Below, piece by piece: positions 37,700 through 47,706 of a DNA stretch of 64,000 nucleotides. Positions within the stretch are counted from its first letter, which is position 1. Every line of letters starts with the position of its first letter. The position numbers and the translations under genes are program-made. The notes below the pieces were generated by a model. The model was not told the origin of the DNA. It did no database searches and worked only from the letters and a program-made list of their open reading frames with translations. This DNA is from Saposhnikovia divaricata (lineage: Eukaryota; Streptophyta; Magnoliopsida; Apiales; Apiaceae), in assembly GCA_036435485.1 (NCBI GenBank), contig CM071599.1, forward strand, positions 1,860,001 to 1,924,000, written 5' to 3'.

Positions 37700-40456
37700 A
37701 TGCGACATCTTACAAGTGTGGGAGATTTAAAGTTTAATCCAGAAATTGAACGCACTTTTTGAGCTTTAAGGCGAGAGACAAAGCAAAGGAAAGAAAGAAA
37801 CCATATGGAGGAACTAAGAGATCGTTAACTTGTTAATTCTCCTAACCCACCAGTTGTTCTTGATGAGACCTCTATTTGGGATCATGAGACTCCCAATCCT
37901 GCGAACTGCAGGTACAAGACTCCTGAGATTAGCGCAGCTCAGTATAACATCAATCCGAGCTTAATTCAGATGGTGATCAATTCAGCTTTTGAAGGGGACA
38001 TTGAGCGAGAGGATCCATACCGTCATCTTGAGCGTTTCGTGCAAATGTGTGGTTCATTCAAGATCACTGGAGTTACTGCAGATCAGATTCGACTTCACAT
38101 GTTTCCTTACTCTATCAAAGGGAGAGCCATGGAATGGTTCCAACAGCTTCCTGAAACTGCAGATGCTACTTGGGAGAGTCTTTCGACCGAGTTCTTGTCC
38201 AAATATTATCCTTCTGACAATACTCAACAAATGAGGACAATCATTCTCAGTTTCAAAACACAACCAGGTGAAGGCTTGTATCAGGCATGGGAGAATACAA
38301 GGCACTACTGAGAAAATGTCCACATCATGGGTGTACGAAATGGATGATTCTAAGTACTTTTTATGGATCTTTAAATGCAGATGTTCGTTTGAGTTTGGAT
38401 GTAGCATCTGGTGGAGATTTCAAGAAAACACCTGTTCATGAGGCAAAAGCGCTTCTTGAGCAATTGGCAGCAAATAACTATTCTTGGGCACCTAGAGGGA
38501 CGAGCTCAGCTAAATCAGCACAAGATACTGAGATGATGAACTTGCTGACTCTTAAATTGGATGCTCTTACTCAAGAAGTACGTGGACAAAAGGGCGAATG
38601 TGAATGCTATTTCTTCTCCCATGGAAGGGTACAATGATTATGGTGCTGATCAGTATTCTTATGCACAACAATTCCCAGAGGAAGCATCTTTTATTCAGGG
38701 AAGACAGACATGGCCTGTTCAAAATAACTCCTACTACAATCCAAATCAGAGGCCCAATAACAATCTTTCCTACAGCAGCAATCACGCGGCTAATCCATCA
38801 TATGCAGTTCCTAAGCAAAATCAACCTCCTGGTTTTTAGCCACATCAGCAGTATCAGGCTCAACAACAATATCAATCACCACCAAAGGAAAAGAAAGAAC
38901 CTGCTGATTAGGAGGTTGCTCTCAATAAACTGATACAAGGAACTACTGGGGCATTTGCCAACATGGAGACCAAATTTGAAAAGGTCGAGTTGAGACTTGA
39001 TCAGATGGCTTCATCTCAAAAGATGTTGGAAACGCAAAGTGGCCAAATTGCTAATAAGGTTGGTGTCCGTGAACAAGGATCACTTCCTAGTCAATCAGAC
39101 CTAAGTGGTAAGGAACACTGCAAGGCCTTCACTCTGAGGAACGGGAGAGAATTGCCAGAAATTGAGGCTATCAAGCCTAAAGAGAAGGCCCTTGCAAAAG
39201 AAGATAAGTTGGTAGAGGCTGAAGCGAAAATTTCAGAAAAGGTGAATGATGAGCAGAAAGAAGAAGAAGTCACACCGAAAGTACCAGTAAAGCCATAAGA
39301 GCCTCCAATTCCTTTCCCACAAAGGCTTCATAACAGGTAATTGGAGAAACAGTACGAGAAATTCTTGCAATTTTTTTGGCAATTACATATAAATATTCCT
39401 TTTGCTGATGCTTTGGCTCAAATGCCACTCTATGCCAAATTTCTTAAGGAGATGTTGTCTAGAAAGCGGAAACTTGAGGATGTGGAAACTATTACTCTAA
39501 ATGCGAAGTGTAGTGCAGTCATACAAAAATCAATTCCGCAGAAGTTAAAAGATCCTGGAAGCTTCTCTTTGCCATGCATTATTGGAAAAATGGAGAACAT
39601 TAAAGCCTTGTGTGATTTAGGGGCTAGTGCGAGTTTGATGCCACACTCCATTTGTAGAAGACTTGGTATTGGAGAGCTCAAGAAGACAAGAATCTCACTT
39701 AAGTTGGTTGATCATACTATCAAGCATCCTTTGGGAATCATTGAGGATGTACTTGTCAAAGTGGATAAATTCTTTATCTTTTGTGATTTTGTGGTGTTGT
39801 AGATGGATGAAGATGTTGATATGCCCATTATCTTGGGAAGGCCATTTTTGGCTACTACTGGAACCACAATTGATGTCAAAGCTGGAAAATTGACATTATA
39901 TGTTGGTGATGAGAAAGTTGAGTTTGATCTCAACAAAGCTATGAAGATGCCTTCATTTGATGCTACGTGTTTCACTGTTGACGTAGTGGATGAGATCGTA
40001 AGTCTTGAAGATGCACACTCAGTGAAAGCAGAACAAGCCTTAGATGATAAAGAAGTTGAAGACTCACTTGCACTTGATATGCAAGATACAAGTACGCCGA
40101 TAATTGAGATGGCACTTTCAATTTCAGAGGCACCTCGGGTAGAAGTCAAACCTCTTCCTTCTAATCTAAAATATGCTTTTCTTGGTCCTAATGATACATA
40201 CCCTGTGATTGTGTCATCTTTTCTTAATGATGATGAACTAGAAAAATTGTTACATGTGCTTAGGCAATTTAAATCATCAATTGGTTGGACAATTAAAGAT
40301 ATCAAGGGAATTAGCCCCGCTCTTTGCATGCATAGGATTTCATTAGAAGATAATCATAAACCTGTGATTGAGGGACAAAGAAGATTGAATCCTAATTTGC
40401 AAGATGTAGTTAAGAAAGAGATAACTAAGTTGTTAGATGCTGGCATTATATACTCT
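37700..40456 (+). pseudogene. Athila gag-protease-RT start, broken
   Basis: The ATG at 37700 opens a frame kept to 40456 apart from stops and two compensating frameshifts (near 38290 and 38600). Stops fall at 37760 (TGA), about 37826 (TAA), 38837 (TAG), 38909 (TAG), 39296 (TAA) and 39800 (TAG). Gag: the Retrotrans_gag region spans 37970-38480, with GRAMEWFQQLP and then LLRKCPHHG across the frameshift. A linker with HCKAFTLRNGRE follows. Protease: CDLGASASLMP at about 39610 holds the active-site Asp (DLGAS in place of DTGAS, normal for Athila), and ILGRPFL at about 39830 is the second conserved block. RT begins at about 40380 with RRLNPNLQDVVKKE and LLDAGIIY and ends at the CACTA insertion. 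No zinc knuckle is visible. Confidence 0.88.
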
Positions 40457-41000
40457 CACTACTACAAATATGTCAATATACATCGGTTTTTAGCCGTTGT
40501 AAAAAAAAATCTGGGCGATGTATATGCGAGTGTAGAGAAAGGTCCAAACTTTAGACATCGGTTTTTAGCCGATGTCTGTTATAGTTTTAGACATTAGTTT
40601 CTAACAGATTTACGATGTCTAAGCTGCATTATGTGCAGTAGTTATTTTTAAATAATGCTATATTATGTGCATTGGATCAACATAAACATAGCACAGACAA
40701 GGTAAATAAAGACATATACATCGATTTCTTGGTAAAAACCGATGTTATATATCATCTCAGACATTAGTTGATATGTGAAACCTATGTTATATAATGTTAC
40801 ATTGTCTAGTATGGGAAGACATAGACATCGGTTTCTTGGTAATACCGATGTTGTATTTTCTAATAGACATCAGTTCTATTAAAAAATTTGATGCAATAAC
40901 CCAACATGTACATCAATTATTTTAGAAAAAGTGATGTGAATTATAATTAGACACATCAGTTTTGTTTTAATAAATGATGTATCTTGTTGAGGTTTTAGCA
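40457..41000. repeat. CACTA left terminus and subterminal repeats
   Basis: After the CACTACTACAAATA terminus, copies of GACATCGGTTT and ACCGATGT alternate in direct and inverted orientation at about 40482, 40554-40576, 40717-40745, 40820-40853, 40864 and 40950-40980, some decayed (ACATTAG, ACATCAG). In CACTA elements such repeats are transposase-binding sites. Confidence 0.85.
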
Positions 41001-41459
41001 TGTAGTGATCATTTATATGCACCCAAAAACTAAAATCAAACCAAAACGCTAAAATACAAAAAACCAAGTACTTGCCATTTACCAAACATCCCAATGTTTA
41101 CAATAACCATAATTGGTACCAAAATTCTACCTGTCCAACTATTTGCACTCTTTACATTGAAAAATATTTACATAGAACAATACATGGAGATTTTCTTTTA
41201 TCTTTCCTTCATCAATCCTACCTGCAGGATGTCAGAGGAGATCAGGCTGTTGGCGATGTGCAGATCTCTAGGCTTCAGGGGAACTCACACCTGCAGGCTG
41301 TTGGCTTTCGCTGTCCTCTAGATATACCTCGAATCATGTAATCACCTACCAATGTATCAGCACAGCTATCAAGTCCCAAAATCTGCACTCAGATTGAAGG
41401 ATCAAGTTAATGCACTCATATGTTACCTACTGAGTCACACACACCCCGTTTGTATTGCA
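41001..41459. other. CACTA interior without recognisable gene
   Basis: It probably includes the downstream end of the captured UBP1 locus, but I see no clear exon. A GC-richer segment at about 41219-41320 contains CCTGCAGG-type near-repeats (CTGCAG at 41222 and 41292, GCTGTTGGC at 41248 and 41298), suggesting a small internal duplication. Confidence 0.4.
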
Positions 41460-42075
41460 TTGTCTTTGTGCTATTGGATTCTGGAAGGAAACGAACCCAA
41501 ATCCTCTTGAACGCCCAGTTTTCTGACCCCACATGACTCTAGCGTCTCTGCAACCATATTTCGCAAGATGTATCAATCGAATGTCTTATTTCCATCAAAT
41601 TCACTTTACATGCAAGGAGTTTGTATTTTCTTAAAAAAAGAATAAGAATTTATATATATCAAGTGAAAACGCAAACTTACGAGCAACTACTATAAATAGA
41701 GAAGCAAGCAAATAGAGTGGCATCTGTAATCTCAAGGCTAAGATCACCCACAAAAATGTTAAAGTGACCTATAAAACCAAAGCAAAAGGGCATAACTTAC
41801 AACCATTTTATTATTCTAAGTTTGAAGAAAATATCTAGAGGAGGAGAGACAAGAAACCTGATGTGTCTACTCTCTGAGTACTGGCATATGCCTAGTTAAC
41901 ATTAATAGGTTGTCCAAATCTGCAATATTAAAGTTCAGCAAGCCAATAGAGCATAATCAAGATTCAAGGTGATTACAATTAACGTGAATACTACTCACAA
42001 GTGCCTTCCATTAAGAGAAACAATAGCAAGAGCAGCTGATCTGCGATCGAAGTAGTCCACAAAGCCATAGGATGA
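41460..42075 (-). pseudogene. Captured fragment of oligouridylate-binding protein gene (UBP1/RBP45-47 family), RRM1-RRM2
   Basis: Five exons with GT/AG borders are readable on the minus strand, and the phase is kept across introns. 42075-41999 encodes SSYGFVDYFDRRSAALAI and on to NGRH. 41919-41858 encodes FGQPINVN, a stop, then AYAS. 41768-41681 encodes GHFNIFVGDLSLEITDATLF and on to CFSIYSSC. 41547 to about 41475 encodes DARVMWGQKTGRSRGFGFVS, which includes the RNP1 motif RGFGFVSF of RRM2. Decayed sequence follows to about 41460. These match the end of RRM1 and the start of RRM2 in plant UBP1, a nuclear poly(U)-binding protein that acts in pre-mRNA maturation and stress granules. The conserved Trp of NWAYAS is a TAG stop (TGG to TAG). 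The first exons and RRM3 are absent. Introns are retained, so capture was at DNA level. Confidence 0.9.
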
Positions 42076-42558
42076 CTGCAAGAAAAGATAAATGACAATG
42101 AAAGTGCAAAGCCTAGCACCAGATCCTTAAACCATTTCAAAATAAGTGCTTAAACTAGATCTATGCCCTATTTAAAACTCCAAAGTATGTTGTTGAATCA
42201 CCATGCTTCTGATTAAATCCGACTGATCAGTCTTATTATTCAGTACCCACCAAGTAGAAGAATATCGACCCTCGGTACTTTCATTTAAATGCTACAAAAT
42301 ACAATATCTTCACTAAAATATTGTAACTGTATTGTTGGTTTACACATGAAACATTCTCATCTAATACAATTATTTATGCAAAAGTGTGTATAGATATTAT
42401 GCTTTACAAATCTGAAAATATGGACTTACACTTGATGTTGAATAAGAGGGTAAATGCCGCTCTCTTATTGGTCATTCTTTCTCTCAGAGTAACTCATTTC
42501 ATGCAAGCAGAATCCAATAGTACAATGACAATGCAAGCTATAGAGCAAAATCAAAAAT
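42076..42558 (-). other. Intronic or flanking sequence within the CACTA element
   Basis: No exon recognised. Position and AT-richness fit the retained UBP1 intron upstream of its 42075 exon, plus sequence 3' of the RING-finger fragment. Confidence 0.45.
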
Positions 42559-42659
42559 CTAGTATAACTGAAAAAACAAACTTGTTGAACCATCACCATA
42601 CGACCACATATCAGCTGCACGAACCAAAGCCCTGCATAAAGGGCAAGTTCTTTCTCTCT
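42559..42659 (-). pseudogene. Captured last exon of a membrane RING-finger (RNFT1-like) protein gene
   Basis: On the minus strand a TTTACAG acceptor precedes an exon reading ERERTCPLCRALVRAADM, then WSYGDGSTSLFFQLY and a TAG stop. This resembles the C-terminal end of plant RING-finger membrane E3 ligases of RNFT type, where the last Cys pair of the RING (CPLC) is followed by DGSTSLFFQLF and the stop codon. Only this final exon is recognised; the transmembrane part and most of the RING are missing. The exon frame itself is intact, including its natural stop. The assignment rests on about 33 residues, so the protein subfamily is less certain than the RING itself. Confidence 0.75.
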
Positions 42660-43035
42660 CTGTAAATTATTCAGCAAAGGCACATGATAAGTCCTCCAAA
42701 TATCGTAAACTAAGCTAGCAACACTTGCAAGAGATTGCAGACAAAATACAGGAACAGTAAAAGAACTAGAATTAACACATTATGTATACATATTACTCAT
42801 TTGCATATCAAAAAGACACTTCTAAATGTTGTTGCAAATAATAGAAACTGTAATATACAGCACCATTTCGCAAGTAAGTTGGATTCATTTTAATAAAAAC
42901 GTATAATTCAACAGGAAAGTAAGCAGAAGAAACAATTCTTCCAAAAATCACAGCAAAAACAGCATGTAAGGTTTCATGCCTAACCGAAAGCAGCATTAAT
43001 TGTTCAGCATCATGAGGAAATAAATCTGATCAATA
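42660..43035 (-). other. Unassigned stretch with an open minus-strand frame
   Basis: A 62-codon minus-strand frame (42996-42808) continues upstream without a stop towards the CLC fragment, with DAEQLMLLSVRHETLHAVF near its start. I do not recognise it. It may be a fifth captured piece or an intron of one of the neighbours; coding similarity is unproven. Confidence 0.35.
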
Positions 43036-43559
43036 TGAATAAGAGGTCCTTCTTTACCAAGGGCTAGACCACCTCCAACTGAACCAATACTTCCGAATAT
43101 CTAGAAACAGCACAAGTAAAGCTATTCAGAAAACCTTACATTGCATAAAGCTCAAAATTTTATTTATAACCAAAAAACCATCAGACCTTCCCAATTAAGG
43201 TTCTAAAAAGAAGAATTCCGTGAGTGTCAATTCCTGCCAATCCGAATGTATTAGATACTCTCAAGTTACAAAAAAGTTTCTCACAAGTCATAATGATAGA
43301 AGTTTATTAAAAAAAAGTCGATAGAAAATAAGTGTATAAATGTTACCATTTAGCTAACCCTTGAGTTCAGGAATACTGGACCCTGCAGCTGCTGGTGCAA
43401 ATTGCGTAATTATATACACAGACGAATAGACTAATTCCAAGTTGATCAATACATAAACAATAAACCCAGCGATATATGACTTATGTATACAACAGCTATA
43501 CTTCCATCCAGCAAAATTCTCGATAGATATATTGATAAATACAGAAGCTAAACCAGTGC
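43036..43559 (-). pseudogene. Captured fragment of a CLC chloride-channel gene (CLC-d-like)
   Basis: Three exons are readable on the minus strand. 43559-43359 follows a CAG acceptor and encodes TGLASVFINISIENFAGWKY, later AGFIVYVLINL and ITQFAPAAAGSSIPELK. 43240-43187 encodes GIDTHGILLFRTLIGK and is followed by a GT donor. 43100 to about 43036 follows a TTTCTAG acceptor and encodes IFGSIGSVGGGLALGKEGPL. These are consecutive parts of the CLC anion channel/exchanger core. GSSIPE corresponds to the GSGIP selectivity motif (Gly to Ser) and GKEGP is the gating-glutamate motif, intact. The spacing matches plant CLC-d, a trans-Golgi protein. The N-terminus, most membrane helices and the CBS domains are missing, and similarity stops right after GKEGPLIHI, probably at a capture breakpoint. 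Confidence 0.9.
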
Positions 43560-43840
43560 CTGTGAAAAAAGGAGAAAAGAAGTCAGATATATGGCCGCAC
43601 TACAAGACTCTATCATCTAAAGCAATGATTCACTGACTCACAACAAGTTTTAACCACAAGGACTTAACAAACAGCAGATTGTTAGTTCTGAATCTTGTCT
43701 CTTGTGTGCACTGATATAAAGAAGACATGTCCACAATAATCAGCATCAAAAATAAACTTGAAAACTAAATATCTAAAAGATTGAGGAAGTGTAAGACAAC
43801 CGGAGAATCAAACCTAGCATAAAAATCATCAGTAACTTAC
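43560..43840 (-). other. Spacer between the NIK-like and CLC-like fragments
   Basis: No coding similarity recognised. It follows a functional-looking GTAAGT donor at 43840, so it probably contains the next NIK intron and the junction with the CLC intron. Confidence 0.4.
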
Positions 43841-44250
43841 ACCGACTGTAATTTGGTGAGATTTCCAATCCCTGGTGATATCGTTCCATACAAACTCTGA
43901 CTAGGTAGCCCCCTGAAAAGGGATCAAAGCATTCATAAAGAAGTTGAAAATCGCTTTGACCAAAGTACACAATTCAATTTAATTGAAACTATCTGTTTTG
44001 CATAATCGACTAGTCAAGCATCGATCTCTTGAAATTGTTCTGTAAAATCCTTTATGAAAATTTTAAAAATATCATCAAAGTTGTAGAATGATTCTTATGC
44101 AAAAGTAACCAGCACCAGCATAAAAGAAATGAAAGCAACTCACAAAGCAGAAACATAGCCATCGGAGCAGGTAACCATCCTCCAGCTACACGGATCTACG
44201 GAAGTAATATCCCAGTTCTCCAAAACATTGTATGGGTCAACTAAACCACT
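43841..44250 (-). pseudogene. Captured fragment of an LRR receptor kinase gene (NIK type), first LRR exons
   Basis: Two exons are readable on the minus strand. About 44250-44144 encodes GLVDPYNVLENWDITSVDPC followed by SWRMVTCSDGYVSAL, then a GTGAGT donor. 43922-43841 follows a TTTTCAG acceptor and encodes GLPSQSLYGTISPGIGNLTK and LQSV, then a GTAAGT donor. The first is the LRR N-terminal cap with the paired DPCSW...C motif; the second is the start of the LRR domain. Both are typical of the NSP-interacting kinase (NIK)/SERK-related LRR II receptor kinases, where these exons are adjacent. Transmembrane and kinase parts are absent. No stop interrupts the two exons. Confidence 0.87.
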
Positions 44251-44704
44251 TTTAACATAGTATCCAAAACATTGTATGAGAAAATAAATTACTTACGATT
44301 TGAGCTTCCTCTTATCTTAAATCGAGCTTCCCTCTTCTCTATTTCGATTCAGAGAAATCGTAATTAATTAGATATGGGTTTAATTAGGGTTAATTAGAGA
44401 AAAGTGAAGGATGCCAGTGAGAGAGACAAAGAGAGGGGGTCGAGTAGTGATGAAAGTGAGAGAGAGATGAGTGAGAGAGAGAGAGAGAGATGAGTGAGAG
44501 AGAGAGAGAGATGAGGGTCGAGTGAGAGAGTGAGAGAGAGAGAGATGAGAGTTTTGGGGGAAAGTTCAGGGGGAAAACAATTTAGGGAAAATGTTAGTAA
44601 GGGGGGAAATGAAATTTCAAAGGGGGAAATGAAATCTCTAAGGGGAAATGTTTTATTAAAAATTGGGGGAAATGTTCAGTGCCTGTTTTTTATTTTTTAA
44701 AAAA
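44251..44704. other. CACTA right interior, GA-rich and G-rich tracts
   Basis: It contains a (GA)n microsatellite at about 44400-44550 with degenerate GAGATGAGTGAGAG units. Then come repeated GGGGGAAATG-type blocks (about 44560-44680) that form a degenerate direct repeat. A 16-bp repeat TCCAAAACATTGTATG occurs at about 44219 and 44263. No gene is visible. Confidence 0.6.
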
Positions 44705-44765
44705 TCATAAAAGACATCGGTTATTTTAGCTACCGATGTCCGGAAAGCTGCTTAACATCGCTTTT
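44705..44765. repeat. CACTA right subterminal repeats, terminus missing
   Basis: AGACATCGGTTATTTTAGCT, then ACCGATGTCC forms the same inverted motif as at the left end. The element should continue to a TAGTG terminus, but from about 44766 the sequence is copia LTR. Confidence 0.8.
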
Positions 44766-44817
44766 AAGGGTTTATTAAAAGAAACAATGTATTGCCTCTA
44801 GGGCACCTACACTAACA
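44766..44817 (-). repeat. 3' LTR stub of the copia element
   Basis: 52 bp are identical to the outer end of the 5' LTR at about 51918-51969. Upstream of it on the minus strand lies AAGTGGGAGATTG, the polypurine tract. The remaining about 1.49 kb of this LTR has been lost. Confidence 0.9.
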
Positions 44818-44831
44818 ATCTCCCACTTGCA

Positions 44832-46163
44832 CTAGAGCCAATCACCCATGTATCTAATACCCATGGAACTAGTGTGACCATCGTGCTTCTGCTGCGACAA
44901 GCCTTTGCTCAGTAGGTCTGCAATGTTATTATTTGTGTGCACTTTACATATGTGTATGTTACCTCCGTTTAGACAAAACACAAAACCAGACTGTGATACA
45001 GTATCATCCCTGTCTGTTTGGAAACTTGCATCGGTGTAACCTTTTACAACCAGTCTCTCCTCTCCTCCATACACCAAGAATGAATCTTTAGTCCTATTCA
45101 GGTACTTTAGAACATTCTTGACTGTCGTCCAGTGACCTTCACCTGGATTAGACTGGTATTTGCTCGTCATGCTCAAAGCATACGAAACATCTGGGCGAGT
45201 ACATACCATTGCATACATGATAGATCCAATTGCTGAGGCATATAGAACCTTACTCATGTGGTCCTTCTCATCCAATGATTTCAGATACTAGTCTTTAGAG
45301 ATCGTTATCCTTTGAGACACGGGGTCATACCCCCTTTTTGCATTTTGCATACCAAAACGATGCAAAACCTTATCAATGTATGTGCTCTGACTTAGACCGA
45401 TCATCCTTCTAGATCTATCTCTATAGATCCTCATTCCTAGAATGTAGGTTGCCTCTCCTAAGTCTTTCATGGAGAAGTTGCTCCCTAACCAAGTCTTAAC
45501 AGCCTTTAGAGAAGGTATGTCATTCCTCATTAGTAGTATATCATCAACATATAGTACTATGAATGCCACATGGCTCCCACTAACCTTCTTGTAAACACAC
45601 GGTTCATCTTCATTTTGAACAAAGCCATACTCTTTGACTATTTCATCAAAACGAATATTCCATCTTCTAGTGGCTTGCTTCAATCCATAACTGGATCGAC
45701 GTAATTTTCATATCTTTCCAACATTCCTTGGATCGACAAAACCTTCAGGTTGTGTCATGTACACATCCTCTTTAAGGCTTCCATTAAGGAAGGCTATTTT
45801 GACATCCATGTTCCAGATTTCATAATCATGGAATGTTGCAATGGCAAGCAAAATCCTTATGGACTTGACCATAGCCACTGGTGAGAAAGTTTCATCATAG
45901 TCAATACCATGAATTTGTTTGAAACCTTTTGCAACCAGCCTTGCTTTATAGGTCTGAACATTTCCATCCATGTCAGTTTTCTTCTTGAAAACCCATTTGC
46001 ACCCTACGGGTTTTACCCCTTCAGGTGGATCAACCAAAGTCCATACTTGGTTTTCGTACATGGAATCCATCTCGGATTTCATGGCTTCAAGCCATCTCTT
46101 AGAGTCTGGACTGTTCGTAGCATATTGGTATGTGAGAGGCTCATCTTCATCTATAAGCATCAA
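44832..46163 (-). pseudogene. Copia reverse transcriptase and RNase H, broken
   Basis: All three open pieces (46163-45708, 45683-45288, 45275-44832) share one frame, separated by single stops, and are shifted relative to gag-integrase. RT landmarks: WVFKKKTDMDGN, then ARLVAKGF, DVKIAFLNG, YGLKQATRRW and the catalytic YVDDILL (about 45550). RNase H: AIGSIMYAMVCTRPDVSYAL, then GYTDASFQTD. The sequence jumps in frame from FCLNGG directly to NIHICKVHTNNNIADLLSKG, so the middle of RNase H, with most catalytic residues (family: EAEY, CDN and KHI blocks), is deleted. Confidence 0.92.
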
Positions 46164-46308
46164 ATCACCACGTACATTGAGTCAAGAGAAATCCATATCT
46201 CTCTGGCTCATGGCGAATTCTACCAGTTCTACGAACAACCTGTGTTTGTTGAGCATTATCATTATCCTGCTCTTGTTCCACTTCAGGTTCAATGCTATTT
46301 TATGGTTC

Positions 46309-47706
46309 TCAATCTTCATCGAGATCTATAGTTCTCCCACTGTTTCTTTTGGAAACAAAATCTCTTTCCATGAAGACAGCATCTCGAGCAATAAACACTT
46401 TCTGCTCAGAAGGACTATAAAAATAATACGCCTTTGTTTCATTAGGGTATCCCACAAAATTGCACTCTTCGGATTTAGGTCCAAGCTTTTCAGATACTTG
46501 ACATTTCACAAACGCCTTGCATCACCAAACTTTCATAAAGTTCATACCTGACCGTTTCTCCTTCCATATTTCACATGGAGTCTTTTGAACCTTCTGAGTA
46601 GGAACACGGTTAAGTGTGAAAGCCGCTGTTTCTAGAGCATAACCCCAGAAACTTATTGGAAGATCTGCATGACTCATCATCGATCGCACCATGTCCAACA
46701 AGGTGCGATTTCTCCTCTCTGAAACTCCATTCCATTGAGGTGTACCTGGCGGAGTAAGTTGTGATACAATACCACACTCTTTTAAATACTCTTTAAAATC
46801 GGTGCTTAAGTATTCACCCCCACGATCGGATCGTAAGATCTTAATACTTACACCTCCGCCAATTTGCTTCTCTACTTCAGCCTTGTATTCTTTGAATTTT
46901 TCAAAAGAATCGGATTTATTCTTCATAAGATATACATATCCATATCTACTGAAATCATTAGTAAATGTTATGAAGTAGTAGTAGCCTCCTCTAGCCATCA
47001 CACGCATTGGGCCACATACATCACTATGTATTAGCTCCATACGTTCAGTGGCCCTTTGACCCTTACCAGTGAAAGGGGCTTTAGTCATCTTACCAAGCAA
47101 ACAAGATTCGCATTCTTTGTATGATTCAAAATCAAACTTATCCAAGTATCCATCCTTATGTAATTTGGATATGCGTTTCTCATTTATATGGCCTAGACGA
47201 CAATGCCAGAGGTATGTTTGATTTGAGTCATTGACTTTAAGTCGTTTGTTTTCTATATTATAGACAGGATTATCTAAATCAAGGACATATAAACCATTAA
47301 ACAAACGCGCAACACCATAGGTTAAATCATTCAAAGCAAAAGAGCAACTGTTGTTCTTTATTGTAAACGAAAAACCTTTCTTGTCCAAACAAGAAAAAGA
47401 AATAATGTTTCTGCGAATCGCAGGCACGTAAAAACAGTCTTTTAGTTCTAGAACAAGCCCAGAGGGTAAAGATAAATAATAAGTGCCTACAGCTAAAGCA
47501 ACAACTTTTGCTCCATTGCCAACTCGTAGGTCCACTTCTCCCTTAGCCAAAGTCCTACTTCTCTGCAGTTCCTCCATATTTATACAAATGTGAGAAGCAC
47601 ATCCGGTATCCAATACCCAAGATGTAGAAATAGAAAAATTGACTTCTATAACATAAATACCTGATCCAGAAATATAAACACCCTTCATTTTCTTCAGATC
47701 CTCCAA
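46309..47706 (-). pseudogene. Copia protease-integrase, broken
   Basis: The frame is continuous with gag. Protease: SWVLDTGCASHIC at about 47620 (active site DTGCASH). Integrase: the zinc-binding region has WHCRLGH and then CESCLLGK (HHCC). The catalytic core has Asp in HSDVCGPM, Asp in RSDRGGEY and Glu in GVSERRNRTL, so the D,D-35-E triad is intact. A TGA stop near 46521 (in FMKVW*CKAF, normally Gly) separates the core from the C-terminal part KCQVSEKLGPKSEECNFVGY. This is the best-preserved coding region of the window, 394 codons open. Confidence 0.93.

Larger units (their letters stand above)
37541..40456 (+). mobile_element. Left part of an Athila-type Ty3/gypsy retrotransposon
   Basis: It begins with the last 27 bp of the 5' LTR (37541-37567), which match the end of the LTR at 55824-55850 except for a few bases. 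A PBS, gag, protease and the first residues of RT follow. It is cut at 40456 by the CACTA terminus. The rest of this element resumes at 51970. The rest of the 5' LTR should lie left of the gypsy insertion, outside this window or lost. Confidence 0.85.
40457..44765. mobile_element. CACTA transposon carrying fragments of four host genes, right end lost
   Basis: The left terminus CACTACTACAAATA sits at 40457, inside the Athila RT. It is followed by a cluster of subterminal repeats (ACATCGGTTT and its inverted partner ACCGATGT). The same motif returns at the right side (44709-44736, ACATCGG...CCGATGT). The expected right terminus (…TTGTAGTAGTG) is missing; the sequence switches at about 44765 to a copia LTR fragment. 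No transposase similarity is visible, so the element was non-autonomous. Its interior (41460-44250) is a series of intron-bearing host gene fragments, all on the minus strand, making it a Pack-type CACTA. Confidence 0.85.

Noticed and set aside
39712..40329. 205-codon minus-strand frame over the Athila protease region
   Set aside because: Shadow of the plus-strand gag-pol frame; Ser/Thr-rich, no similarity.
41072..41341. Plus-strand frames in the CACTA interior
   Set aside because: No similarity recognised, and the neighbouring captured exons are all on the other strand.
45909..46551. Plus-strand frames over the copia RT
   Set aside because: Antisense shadows of clear minus-strand pol sequence.
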